Of a DNA stretch of 64,000 nt, positions 47,752-55,782 are shown piece by piece. Position numbers and translations under genes: made by a program. The stretch is from Burkholderia sp. SRS-46 (GTDB taxonomy: Bacteria > Pseudomonadota > Gammaproteobacteria > Burkholderiales > Burkholderiaceae): contig NZ_PTXL01000008.1 of assembly GCF_004343775.1 (NCBI RefSeq), forward strand, positions 496,001 through 560,000, read 5' to 3'. Positions within the stretch are counted from its first letter, which is position 1, and the number at the start of each line of letters is the position of its first letter. The notes beneath the pieces were generated by a model. That model saw only the letters and a program-made list of their open reading frames with translations. It had not been told where the DNA came from and did no database searches.

Positions 47752-48786
47752 ATGAAGATCATGATCGTCACCGACGCGTGGGAACCGCAGGTCAACGGCG
47801 TCGTGCGCACGCTGAAGAGCACGTCCCGCGAACTCACCGCGCTCGGCCACCGCGTCGAGCTGCTGACGCCGCTCGAATTCCGCACGGTGCCCTGCCCGAC
47901 CTACCCGGAGATCCGCCTGTCGATCCTGCCGTACCGCAAGCTGCGCGCGCGGATCGACGCGTTCGCGCCCGACGCGCTGCACATCGCGACCGAAGGCCCG
48001 CTCGGCCTCGCCGCGCGCCGCTACGCGCGCGCGCGCAAGCTGCCGTTCACGACCGCGTATCACACGCGCTTCCCCGAATACGTGCAGGCCCGCTTCGGCG
48101 TTCCGCTCACCGCGACCTACCGCTTCCTGCGCTGGTTCCACGGCCCGTCGCGCGCGGTGATGGCGCCGACGCCGGTCGTCCGGGACGACCTCGAGAAGTT
48201 CGGCTTCACGAACGTCGTGCTGTGGACACGCGGCGTGGATCTCGATATCTTCCGCCCCATGGATTCCAAGGTCCTCAACACCGTCCGGCCGATCTTCCTG
48301 TACGTCGGGCGTGTCGCGATCGAGAAGAACGTCGAGGCGTTCCTGCGGCTCGACCTGCCCGGCTCGAAGTGGGTCGCGGGCGAAGGCCCGGCGCTCGCCG
48401 AACTGAAGTCGCGCTATCCGGAAGCGAACTATCTCGGCGTGCTGACGCAGGCCGAGCTCGCGAAGGTGTACGCGGCCGCGGACGTGTTCGTGTTCCCGAG
48501 CCGCACCGACACCTTCGGGCTGGTGCTGCTCGAGGCGCTCGCGTGCGGCACGCCGGTCGCCGCGTATCCGGTCACCGGCCCGATCGACGTGCTCGGCGAC
48601 GGCAGCGCCGGCGCGATGCACGAGGACCTGCAGGAAGCCTGCCTCGAAGCGCTGAAGATCGAGCGCGCGACCGCCCGCGAATGGGCGGAGCGCTTCTCGT
48701 GGCGCGCCGCGTCCGAGCAGTTCGCGTCGCACCTGCAGCCGCTGCCGAGGGACGTCTACACGACCCCAGAAGGTGCCGCCGTTTGA
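47752..48786 (+). CDS. GT4-family glycosyltransferase, Agt/MgtA-like
   Basis: A 344-residue GT-B glycosyltransferase. N-terminal domain MKIMIVTDAWEPQVNGVVRT; acceptor-side TAYHTRFPEYVQARFG; C-terminal donor domain FLYVGRVAIEKNVEAFLRLD and VFPSRTDTFGLVLLEALACG, the E-x7-E-type motif binding the nucleotide sugar. Homologues next to PlcP (Agt) transfer sugars to diacylglycerol; others (MgtA) use GDP-mannose. It lies 43 bases after the metallophosphoesterase and overlaps dgkA by TTGA. Confidence 0.9.
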   Translation: MKIMIVTDAWEPQVNGVVRTLKSTSRELTALGHRVELLTPLEFRTVPCPTYPEIRLSILPYRKLRARIDAFAPDALHIATEGPLGLAARRYARARKLPFTTAYHTRFPEYVQARFGVPLTATYRFLRWFHGPSRAVMAPTPVVRDDLEKFGFTNVVLWTRGVDLDIFRPMDSKVLNTVRPIFLYVGRVAIEKNVEAFLRLDLPGSKWVAGEGPALAELKSRYPEANYLGVLTQAELAKVYAAADVFVFPSRTDTFGLVLLEALACGTPVAAYPVTGPIDVLGDGSAGAMHEDLQEACLEALKIERATAREWAERFSWRAASEQFASHLQPLPRDVYTTPEGAAV

Positions 48787-49328
48787 AAAGAGACCCGCAC
48801 GACCACGCCCCCCCACCCTCCGCCCGAGCACATCGGCACCGGCCGTTCGACGAGGACGAGCCGGCGGCCGGCGACGCGCACGCCGATGCGCAGGCGCACG
48901 AGCCGCTCGGCACCGACGATCCGCTCGCGCCGCTGCCGCCGAACCCGTACAAGGGCAATCGCGGCCTCACGCGCGCGTGGTACGCGCTCAAGCATTCGCT
49001 GAACGGCTTCCGGGTCGCGATCCGCGAGGAAAGCGCGTTCCGCCAGGAACTGACGCTCGCCGCGCTGCTGCTGCCGATCGGCGCGTTCGCGCCGGTGCCT
49101 GCCGCATCGCGCGCGCTGCTGATCGCGTCGGTGCTGCTGGTGCTGATCGTCGAACTGCTGAACTCGAGCCTCGAGGCCGCGATCGACCGCATCTCGCTCG
49201 AGCGCCACGAGCTGTCGAAACGCGCGAAGGACCTCGGCAGCGCGGCCGTCACGGTCGCGCTGTTCGCATGCGTGACGACCTGGGGCTTCGTGCTCGGCCC
49301 GGTCGTCGCGGGCTGGCTCGGCTTCTAG
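48783..49328 (+). CDS. dgkA: Diacylglycerol kinase, prokaryotic DgkA type, TTG start
   Basis: A 181-residue protein. After an N-terminal hydrophilic Asp/Ala/His-rich extension of about 60 residues comes a standard DgkA core: GLTRAWYALKHSLNGFRVAI, EESAFRQELTLAALLLPIGA, and the active-site NSSLEAAIDRISLERHELSK. Three membrane helices are evident. It phosphorylates diacylglycerol to phosphatidic acid. The TTG at 48783 overlaps the preceding stop (TTGA), implying coupled translation. No ATG exists before the core, so the extension is probably real. Confidence 0.93.
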   Translation: MKRDPHDHAPPPSARAHRHRPFDEDEPAAGDAHADAQAHEPLGTDDPLAPLPPNPYKGNRGLTRAWYALKHSLNGFRVAIREESAFRQELTLAALLLPIGAFAPVPAASRALLIASVLLVLIVELLNSSLEAAIDRISLERHELSKRAKDLGSAAVTVALFACVTTWGFVLGPVVAGWLGF

Positions 49329-49423
49329 CGACACGGTGCGCGGCGGGCGCGGCGTGCCGCGGCGCAACATCGCCGGCCGGACGCTGCGATCACGAAATGC
49401 ACCGGGTCGGCACAACCGCGGTT

Positions 49424-49429
49424 TATAAT
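49424..49429 (+). promoter_or_regulatory. Perfect -10 box upstream of the TetR gene
   Basis: TATAAT stands 95 bases before the TetR start, in the 195-base gap after dgkA. No good -35 is visible at 17 bases. A second ACTTATAA element follows 15 bases on. The pair may include the autoregulatory operator of the TetR protein; no firm palindrome was fixed. The rest of the gap shows nothing recognisable. Confidence 0.4.
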
Positions 49430-49523
49430 CGTCCGCCAGACTTATAACAGCAACCCGCGCCGGACGAATCACGCAGCATCGATTGCAGCGCCCGCCAGTC
49501 CGGCACACACAGGGCCGGACGAC

Positions 49524-50267
49524 ATGGAAGCGAAACCTCCCCGCCGCACCCGAGAACGGATTCTCGAGCTGTCGTTGAAACTCTTCAACGAGATCGGCGA
49601 ACCGAACGTCACCACCACGACGATCGCCGAGGAAATGGAAATCAGCCCAGGCAACCTGTACTACCATTTCCGCAACAAAGACGACATCATCAACAGCATC
49701 TTCGCGCAGTTCGAGCAGGCGATCGAAAAGCGCCTGCGCTTTCCCGAAGATCACCGTCCGACGATCGACGAAACATGGTCGTACCTGCAGTACATGGCCG
49801 ACTTCATGTGGACGTATCGCTTCCTCTATCGCGACCTGAACGACCTGCTCGCGCGCAACCGTACGCTCGAGACGCACTTCAAGCAGATCATCAGCCACAA
49901 GGTGCGCTTCGCGCGCGACATGTGCGAGCTGCTCGTGTCCGATGCCGAGATGGTCGCGACGCCGGCCGAGATCTCGGTGATCGCCACCAACATGGCGGTG
50001 ATCTCGACCTACTGGCTGTCGTATCAGTACGTGATGCACCCGCGCAAGTACAACGACCAGGATGCGATCCGCGAGGAGCTGCACCAGGTCAGCATGCACG
50101 TGATCTCCGTGATGGCGCCGTACCTGCGCGGCCGCTCGCGGCAACTGTTCGACGACCTCGTGTCCGGCAAGCTGCCCAAGCGCGAATTCACCGACTACCT
50201 GCCGCCGCGCGACGGTTCGCCGCGCGCCGCCGGCGGGCTGGCCGCGGCCAAGGACGCGAAGCAATGA
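49524..50267 (+). CDS. TetR/AcrR family transcriptional regulator
   Basis: A 247-residue regulator. The N-terminal helix-turn-helix RERILELSLKLFNEIGEPNV plus EEMEISPGNLYYHFRNKDDI (residues ~9-55) is typical TetR. The long C-terminal domain (WSYLQYMADFMWTYRFLYRD) belongs to the TetR C-domain group with many aromatic residues, consistent with a lipid- or fatty-acid-like ligand. The stop overlaps the LOG gene (ATGA), so the two are co-translated. Targets unknown. Confidence 0.92.
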   Translation: MEAKPPRRTRERILELSLKLFNEIGEPNVTTTTIAEEMEISPGNLYYHFRNKDDIINSIFAQFEQAIEKRLRFPEDHRPTIDETWSYLQYMADFMWTYRFLYRDLNDLLARNRTLETHFKQIISHKVRFARDMCELLVSDAEMVATPAEISVIATNMAVISTYWLSYQYVMHPRKYNDQDAIREELHQVSMHVISVMAPYLRGRSRQLFDDLVSGKLPKREFTDYLPPRDGSPRAAGGLAAAKDAKQ

Positions 50268-50845
50268 AGGCAGTCTGCGTTTATTGCGGGTCGTCGCCCG
50301 GCGTGCGGCCGGTGTATGCGGACGCCGCGCGCGCGTTCGGCCGCGCGCTCGTCGATGCGGGCCTCACGCTCGTCTACGGCGGCGGCCGCGTCGGCCTGAT
50401 GGGCACGATCGCCGATGAAGTGATGGCGGCCGGCGGCCGCGCGGTCGGCGTGATTCCCGAACTGCTCGTCGACAAGGAAGTCGGCCACACCGGCCTGTCG
50501 GAGCTGCACGTCGTGCCCGACATGCATCACCGCAAGAAGATGATGGCCGACCTCGCCGACGCGTTCGTCGCGATGCCCGGCGGCGCCGGCACGCTCGAGG
50601 AATTCTTCGAGGTCTACACGTGGGCGCAGCTCGGCTACCACCGCAAGCCCGTCGCGCTCTACAACATCGATTCGTTCTACGATCCGCTGATCGCGCTGCT
50701 CCGGCACACGGTCGACGAGGGCTTCATGCGGCCCGCGTACTTCGACGCGCTGTGCATCGACGCCGACCCGGCCGCGCTGATCGAGCGGCTGCGCGGCTAC
50801 CAGCCGCCCACGCGCGACAAGTGGGCGCCCGACGAAACGGAATAG
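50264..50845 (+). CDS. LOG family protein (TIGR00730), nucleoside 5'-monophosphate phosphoribohydrolase type
   Basis: A 193-residue Rossmann-fold enzyme. Signatures are VCVYCGSSPGVRPVY at the start, LVYGGGRVGLMGTIAD, and the catalytic PGGAGTLEEFFE (near residue 105). LOG enzymes cleave ribose 5-phosphate from cytokinin ribotides or AMP-like nucleotides. In most bacteria they are housekeeping proteins of uncertain substrate. The ATG at 50264 lies inside the TetR stop. Confidence 0.93.
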   Translation: MKAVCVYCGSSPGVRPVYADAARAFGRALVDAGLTLVYGGGRVGLMGTIADEVMAAGGRAVGVIPELLVDKEVGHTGLSELHVVPDMHHRKKMMADLADAFVAMPGGAGTLEEFFEVYTWAQLGYHRKPVALYNIDSFYDPLIALLRHTVDEGFMRPAYFDALCIDADPAALIERLRGYQPPTRDKWAPDETE

Positions 50846-50885
50846 CCCGCGGAACACCCCGCGGAATGACCGGGAACCACGCACG

Positions 50886-51647
50886 ATGACCGCACCGTCC
50901 GAACGCAAAGTCGTCCTCATCACCGGCGCGAGCCGCGGCATCGGCCGCGCGAGCGCCGTGCTCGCGGCCTCACGCGGCTGGGATGTCGGCATCAACTATG
51001 CGCGCGACGCGGCCGCGGCCGAGGTGACCGCCGCCGCCGTGCGCGATGCCGGCGGCCGCGCGTGCGTCGTGGCGGGCGACGTGTCGAACGAGGCGGACGT
51101 CGTCGCGATGTTCGACACGGTCGCCGCCGCGTTCGGCCGGCTCGACGCACTCGTCAACAACGCGGGCATCGTCGCGCCGTCGCTGCCACTCGCCGACATG
51201 CCGGCCGACCGGCTGAAGCGGGTGTTCGACACCAACGTGCTCGGCGCATACCTGTGCGCGCGCGAGGCCGCGCGCCGGCTGTCGACCGATCGCGGCGGCC
51301 GCGGCGGCGCGATCGTCAACGTGTCGTCGATCGCGTCGCGGCTCGGCTCGCCGAACGAATACGTCGACTATGCGGGCTCGAAAGGCGCGGTCGATTCGCT
51401 GACGATCGGCCTCGCGAAGGAACTGGGCCCGTACGGCGTGCGTGTCAACGCCGTGCGGCCGGGCCTGATCGAAACCGACATTCACGCCAGCGGCGGTCAG
51501 CCGGGACGGGCCGCCCGGCTCGGCGCGCAGACGCCGATCGGCCGTGCGGGCGACGCGCTGGAAGTCGCCGAGGCGATCGTCTGGCTGCTCGGCGATGCCG
51601 CGTCGTACACGACGGGCGCCCTCCTCGACGTCGGCGGCGGACGGTAA
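50886..51647 (+). CDS. SDR family NAD(P)-dependent oxidoreductase
   Basis: A 253-residue classical short-chain dehydrogenase. The cofactor loop is TGASRGIG (13-20), NNAG is at 91-94, and the catalytic Ser148, Tyr162 and Lys166 (DYAGSKGAV) complete the active site. RPGLIETDIHASGG and GEVSYTTGALLDVGGGR-like C-terminal residues match glucose/3-oxoacyl reductase-like SDRs. NADP preference is likely from the SRG loop. Substrate not assignable. 40 bases follow the LOG gene. Confidence 0.9.
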   Translation: MTAPSERKVVLITGASRGIGRASAVLAASRGWDVGINYARDAAAAEVTAAAVRDAGGRACVVAGDVSNEADVVAMFDTVAAAFGRLDALVNNAGIVAPSLPLADMPADRLKRVFDTNVLGAYLCAREAARRLSTDRGGRGGAIVNVSSIASRLGSPNEYVDYAGSKGAVDSLTIGLAKELGPYGVRVNAVRPGLIETDIHASGGQPGRAARLGAQTPIGRAGDALEVAEAIVWLLGDAASYTTGALLDVGGGR

Positions 51648-51870
51648 ACCCGCCCGCACCGCACACGATTGTTGCATTTTCGCGACACGACCCGGCCACG
51701 CCACAAATCTCCACACTTCGTCCACAGTTTTCGTAAAGGACCGTAACAATTTCGTGATCTACTAGCGGCCATGCAGACAGTCGGTGCCGCCGGCTGTCCA
51801 TTGCCGCCCGCGTGCGGCTTCTATCGGCCCGGCCCATGTCGCCCGGCCGGCTCGACCCGAGATCTTTTCC

Positions 51871-53760
51871 ATGCAGGGAACCGCAGCGCCCAGCCGGCGA
51901 CGCACGTCCGCGTCCGCCCCGGCCCAGCACGTCCACCCATCCGGCGAAACCGACCTTTCCCCCGCGCTCCAGGCCAGCGGCACGCCCACTGCGGCCGGCA
52001 CCGGCGCCGGTACCGATGCGCCCGCACGCGGCCGCGTCGCCCGGATCGGCTGGCGCGCATGGCTGCTGGTCGTCGCCGTGTTCTGCGCATACCTGCTGCC
52101 CGGCGTGCTCGGCCACGATCCGTGGAAGCAGGACGAAACCTATACCTTCGGCATCATCCAGCACATGCTCGAAACCGGCGACTGGGTCGTACCGACCAGT
52201 GCCGGCGCGCCGTTCATGGAAAAGCCGCCGCTTTACGCGTGGGTCGCGACGAGCCTCGCGTGGCTGCTGCAGCGCGTGATGCCGCTGCACGACGCGGCCC
52301 GGCTCGCGAGCGCGCTGTTCGCGGCGCTCGGTTTCGTGTTCACCGCGCGCGCGGCACGCGTCGCGAGCGGCGCGACCAGCTGGTTCGACGCGCGCGTCAT
52401 CGGGTCGGTCGCGCTGTGCGCGAGCACCCTCGTCGTGGTCAAGCACGTGCACGACATGATGACCGACGTCGCGCTGTTCGCCGGCTCGGCGATCGCGTTC
52501 TGCGGCCTGCTCGAACTCGTCATGCAGCACCTCGACCGCGCGCGGCGCGGCCTCCCGGGCGAGCCGCGGCACCGCCTCGCCGCGCCGATGTTCGGTGCCG
52601 GCGTCGGCATCGCGCTGATGACGAAGGGCCTGTTCGTGCCGCTCGTGTTCGCGGCCACGCTCGTCGCCGTGCTGGTGCTCTACCCCGCGTGCCGCACCCG
52701 CGCGTTCGCGCGCTCGCTTGGCATCGCCGCGCTCGTGTTCGCGCCGTTCGCGATCATCTGGCCGACCGCGCTGTTCCTGCGCTCGGAGCCGCTGTTCCTC
52801 GTCTGGTTCTGGGAAAACAACGTCGGCCGCTTCTTCGGCTTTTCAGTGCCGCAGCTCGGCGCCGAAAACGACAAGCCGCTGTTCATCCTGCGCGCGTTCC
52901 TGACGGTCGGCATGCCGGTCGTGCCCCTCGCGATCGTCGCGATCGCGCGCGGCGCATGGCGCGACTGGCGCACGCCGCGCATCGCGCTGCCGATCGTGTT
53001 CGCCACGGTCGGGCTGACGGTGCTGCAGGTGTCCGCGACGTCGCGCCAGCTCTACATCCTGCCGTTCATCGCCCCGCTCGCGCTCATCGCCGCGCAGGCG
53101 ATCGGCCGCCTGCCGCGCGCGCTGCACGTCGGCTGGGATTACCTGGCCCGCGCGCTGTTCGGCAGCGTCGCGGTGCTCGCGTGGGCGATCTGGTCGGTGA
53201 TGGCCGATCCGACCGCGTCGCGCGCGCACCTTGCGCCGCTCGGCCGCTGGCTGCCGCTCGACTGGACGATGCCGCTCGAGCCGGGCCTCGTGCTCGGCGC
53301 GCTCGCGCTGACGATCGGCTGGCTGTGGCTGCTGCCGACGCTGCGCACGATGGGCCGCTGGCGCGGCGCGCTGTCGTGGGCCGCGGGCACGATCGTCGCG
53401 TGGGGCCTCGTCTACACGCTGCTGCTGCCGTGGATGGACGTCGCGAAGAGCTACCGCTCGGTGTACGAGGACCTGAACGCGCACCTCGCGGCCGAGTGGA
53501 ACGCGGGCGACTGCATGGCGAGCCTGCCCGGGTTCGGCGAATCGGAAGCGCCGATGCTGTACTACTTCTCGCGGATCCTGCATGAGCCCGTCGCGCAGCC
53601 GCAGGCAACGCGCTGCACGTGGATGATCGTCCAGGGCGTGCGCTCGGTCGAGCAGTCGCCGGGCGCCGAATGGAAGCTGTTCTGGTCGGGCGCCCGCCCG
53701 GGCGACGACGGCGAGATGCTGCGCGTCTACGTGCGTACGCCCGAGCACCATCCGCAGTAA
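51871..53760 (+). CDS. GT39/PMT-type glycosyltransferase (ArnT-like membrane protein)
   Basis: A 629-residue polytopic membrane protein. After a Pro/Ala/Thr-rich cytoplasmic segment of about 65 residues come 12-13 helices. The first periplasmic loop carries GHDPWKQDETYTFGIIQHM and GAPFMEKPPLYAW, the acidic DE motif and EKPP motif of the ArnT/PMT family, which use undecaprenyl-phosphate sugars. ArnT proper adds aminoarabinose to lipid A, but no arn genes are near and the sequence is longer, so the acceptor is unknown. The start at 51871 (MQGTAAPSRRR) is favoured over a frame extending 29 codons upstream. The 223-base gap before it shows no gene. Confidence 0.88.
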   Translation: MQGTAAPSRRRTSASAPAQHVHPSGETDLSPALQASGTPTAAGTGAGTDAPARGRVARIGWRAWLLVVAVFCAYLLPGVLGHDPWKQDETYTFGIIQHMLETGDWVVPTSAGAPFMEKPPLYAWVATSLAWLLQRVMPLHDAARLASALFAALGFVFTARAARVASGATSWFDARVIGSVALCASTLVVVKHVHDMMTDVALFAGSAIAFCGLLELVMQHLDRARRGLPGEPRHRLAAPMFGAGVGIALMTKGLFVPLVFAATLVAVLVLYPACRTRAFARSLGIAALVFAPFAIIWPTALFLRSEPLFLVWFWENNVGRFFGFSVPQLGAENDKPLFILRAFLTVGMPVVPLAIVAIARGAWRDWRTPRIALPIVFATVGLTVLQVSATSRQLYILPFIAPLALIAAQAIGRLPRALHVGWDYLARALFGSVAVLAWAIWSVMADPTASRAHLAPLGRWLPLDWTMPLEPGLVLGALALTIGWLWLLPTLRTMGRWRGALSWAAGTIVAWGLVYTLLLPWMDVAKSYRSVYEDLNAHLAAEWNAGDCMASLPGFGESEAPMLYYFSRILHEPVAQPQATRCTWMIVQGVRSVEQSPGAEWKLFWSGARPGDDGEMLRVYVRTPEHHPQ

Positions 53761-53879
53761 CGAACGGCGGCTTGGCGCGCCGTCAGCCGACGCGCGCGCC
53801 GCTCACGCCGCGATGAACCGCGGGCGCAGCCTGCCTCCCCTGCCGCCTGCCGGAACGGCCGACACACGCTTCCCGGAAG

Positions 53880-54497
53880 TCAGAACGACGAGCCCGGCTC
53901 GCGCAGGAACGCGGCCTCGTCCTCGGTCGACGCGCGCCCGAGAATCGCATTCCGGTGCGGAAACCGGCCGAAGCGCTCGATCACGGCCGCGTGCCGCAGC
54001 GCGAAATCGTGATACCCGGCGCACCCCGCCTCCATCCGGATACCCTCGCAAAGACGCACGGCCTCGCGCTGGCTGTCCGGCGACTCGTCGTGCTCGAACG
54101 GCAAATACGCGAATGCGCGGTGATGTCCGCTCGGCAGCTGCGCGTCGCCGCCCGAGGCGACCAGGCCACGCGCGAGCGCGAGCGCCTTCGGATCCGCGGC
54201 GAACGCGCGCGGCGTGCCGCGATGGACGTTGCGCGAGAACTGGTCGAGCACGACGATCAGCGCGAGCGCGCCCTGCGCGGATTCCGCCCAGTGGTCGCAG
54301 CCGCCGTCGCACGCGGCGTCGAGCAGCGCGCTGTAGCGCTCGCGCAGTTGCGCATCGAGCGCCGCGCCGCCGTTGAACCACATCTTGCGCGCGTGGCCGA
54401 ATTCCGCCGAGCCGGGCGCGCCGAACCAGAATGCCAGCACGTCGCGGGCGCGCGGATCGAGTGCCGCGCGATCGTTGCCGGGGGGATTCGCCGTCAT
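53880..54497 (-). CDS. DUF924 family protein
   Basis: A 205-residue TPR-like helical protein. Signatures are RDVLAFWFGAPGSAEFGHARKMWF at the N-terminus, LALIVVLDQFSRNVHRGTPRAF in the middle, and YLPFEHDESPDSQREAVRLC and GRFPHRNAILGRASTEDEAAFL near the C-terminus. The family function is unknown; the conserved Asp-Gln-Phe-Arg-Asn and His residues suggest an enzyme. The ATG at 54497 overlaps the AlaX stop (ATGA), indicating translational coupling with an alanyl-tRNA editing protein. Confidence 0.9.
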   Translation of the reverse strand: MTANPPGNDRAALDPRARDVLAFWFGAPGSAEFGHARKMWFNGGAALDAQLRERYSALLDAACDGGCDHWAESAQGALALIVVLDQFSRNVHRGTPRAFAADPKALALARGLVASGGDAQLPSGHHRAFAYLPFEHDESPDSQREAVRLCEGIRMEAGCAGYHDFALRHAAVIERFGRFPHRNAILGRASTEDEAAFLREPGSSF

Positions 54498-55225
54498 GCA
54501 AGCTCCAGGACGATGCGCCGCGTGCGCGCGCTCTTCTTTTCGAGTTTCGCGACCCGCAGGCCGCCGATTTCCGACGTGTTGCGCACATGCGTGCCGCCGC
54601 ACGGCTGCAGGTCGACGCCGTCGATCCGCAACAGCCGCACACGGCCGAGGCCCATCGGCGGCTTCACGCTCATCGTGCGCACCAGCTCGGGCCGCTCGGC
54701 CATCTCGTCGTCGGTGATCCATTCGGTCGTGACCGGGTGCGCGCCGGCGATCAGCGCCGCGAGCCGCCGCTCGACGTCGTCGCGATCGATCGGCTCGGCC
54801 GTCGCGAAATCGAGCCGCACGTAATCGGCCGTCACGCTGCAGCCGTCGACCGGATACGGCAGCACCGCGCACATCAGATGCGCGGACGTGTGCAGGCGCA
54901 TGTGCCGGTAGCGGCGCGTCCAGTCGATCTCGGCGAGCACGCGCGCGCCGGGCGCCAGCACCGCGAGCCCGGCCTCCTGCCCCGGGGCCGGCACGTGCGC
55001 CGCGTCGTCGGGCGTCGCGCCGTCGAACTTCGCCTTGCGGGTATCGGCGATCGCGATCGCCGTGCCGTCCGGCAGCGTCAGCGCGCCGCAGTCGCCGGCC
55101 TGGCCGCCGCCGAGCGGATAGAACACCGTGCGGTCGAGCTGGATGCCGTCGTCGCCGAGCGCGGTGACGACCGCTTCGCAACGGGTCAGGTAGGCGTCTT
55201 CCCGAAACAGCGCATGGGTCGTCAT
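54494..55225 (-). CDS. Alanyl-tRNA editing protein, AlaX family
   Basis: A 243-residue trans-editing deacylase related to the AlaRS editing domain. The zinc site is complete: His112 and His116 in RLHTSAHLM, and Cys209 and His213 in PCGGTHVRN. FYPLGGGQAGDCG near residues 36-46 is the GGGQ-type motif. It hydrolyses Ser- or Gly-tRNA-Ala (AlaX-M/L type) in the cytosol. It overlaps DUF924 and is about 105 bases downstream of the globin gene on the same strand. Confidence 0.93.
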   Translation of the reverse strand: MTTHALFREDAYLTRCEAVVTALGDDGIQLDRTVFYPLGGGQAGDCGALTLPDGTAIAIADTRKAKFDGATPDDAAHVPAPGQEAGLAVLAPGARVLAEIDWTRRYRHMRLHTSAHLMCAVLPYPVDGCSVTADYVRLDFATAEPIDRDDVERRLAALIAGAHPVTTEWITDDEMAERPELVRTMSVKPPMGLGRVRLLRIDGVDLQPCGGTHVRNTSEIGGLRVAKLEKKSARTRRIVLELA

Positions 55226-55330
55226 GGAACAGGCCTCGTCGTGATGGGGGGGATCGATCAGTGTCGCGCGACACGTCGCGCGCGCCCAGACGCACCTCGG
55301 CGCGCATCCGGGCGGCGGCGTACCGGCCGG

Positions 55331-55741
55331 TCAACCGGGCCGGTTGCGCATCCAGTCGGCGGTGTCGTAGAACGAGTGCATCAGCCGCTCGCGCAGCGGC
55401 TCGGGCAGGCCGACGTCCTCCATCGCCCACGCCATGCAGCGCAGCCACTGGTCGCGCTCGACCGACGCGATCGGGAACGGCAGGTGCCGCGCGCGCAGGC
55501 GCGGATGGCCGAAGCGGCTGATGTAGTGATCGGGCCCGCCGAGCCAGCCGCACAAAAACCAGAACAGCTTGTCGCGCGAGCCGTCGAGGGAGCCCGGGTG
55601 CAGCGCGCGGATCTGCGCGAATTCCGGCTCGAGGTCCATCAGGTCGTAGAAGCGGTCCACCATCTCGCGCACGCGGGCTTCGCCGCCCACGAGCTCGAAC
55701 GCCGTCGGCTGGGACGGCGCATCGTCATTCACATCGGTCAT
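55331..55741 (-). CDS. Group II truncated hemoglobin
   Basis: A 136-residue 2-on-2 globin of the trHbII/O type. The proximal histidine lies in HPRLRARHLPF (His86). The group II marks are SRDKLFWFLCGWLGGPDHYI and the tryptophan in ERDQWLRCMAWAM (residues 96-108). It binds O2, NO or peroxide at heme. It lies 41 bases before the permease gene's 3' end on the minus strand. Confidence 0.93.
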   Translation of the reverse strand: MTDVNDDAPSQPTAFELVGGEARVREMVDRFYDLMDLEPEFAQIRALHPGSLDGSRDKLFWFLCGWLGGPDHYISRFGHPRLRARHLPFPIASVERDQWLRCMAWAMEDVGLPEPLRERLMHSFYDTADWMRNRPG

Positions 55742-55782
55742 ACGGATAGTCGGGAATCAGGGTGTTGAAGGCCGGGCGACGC

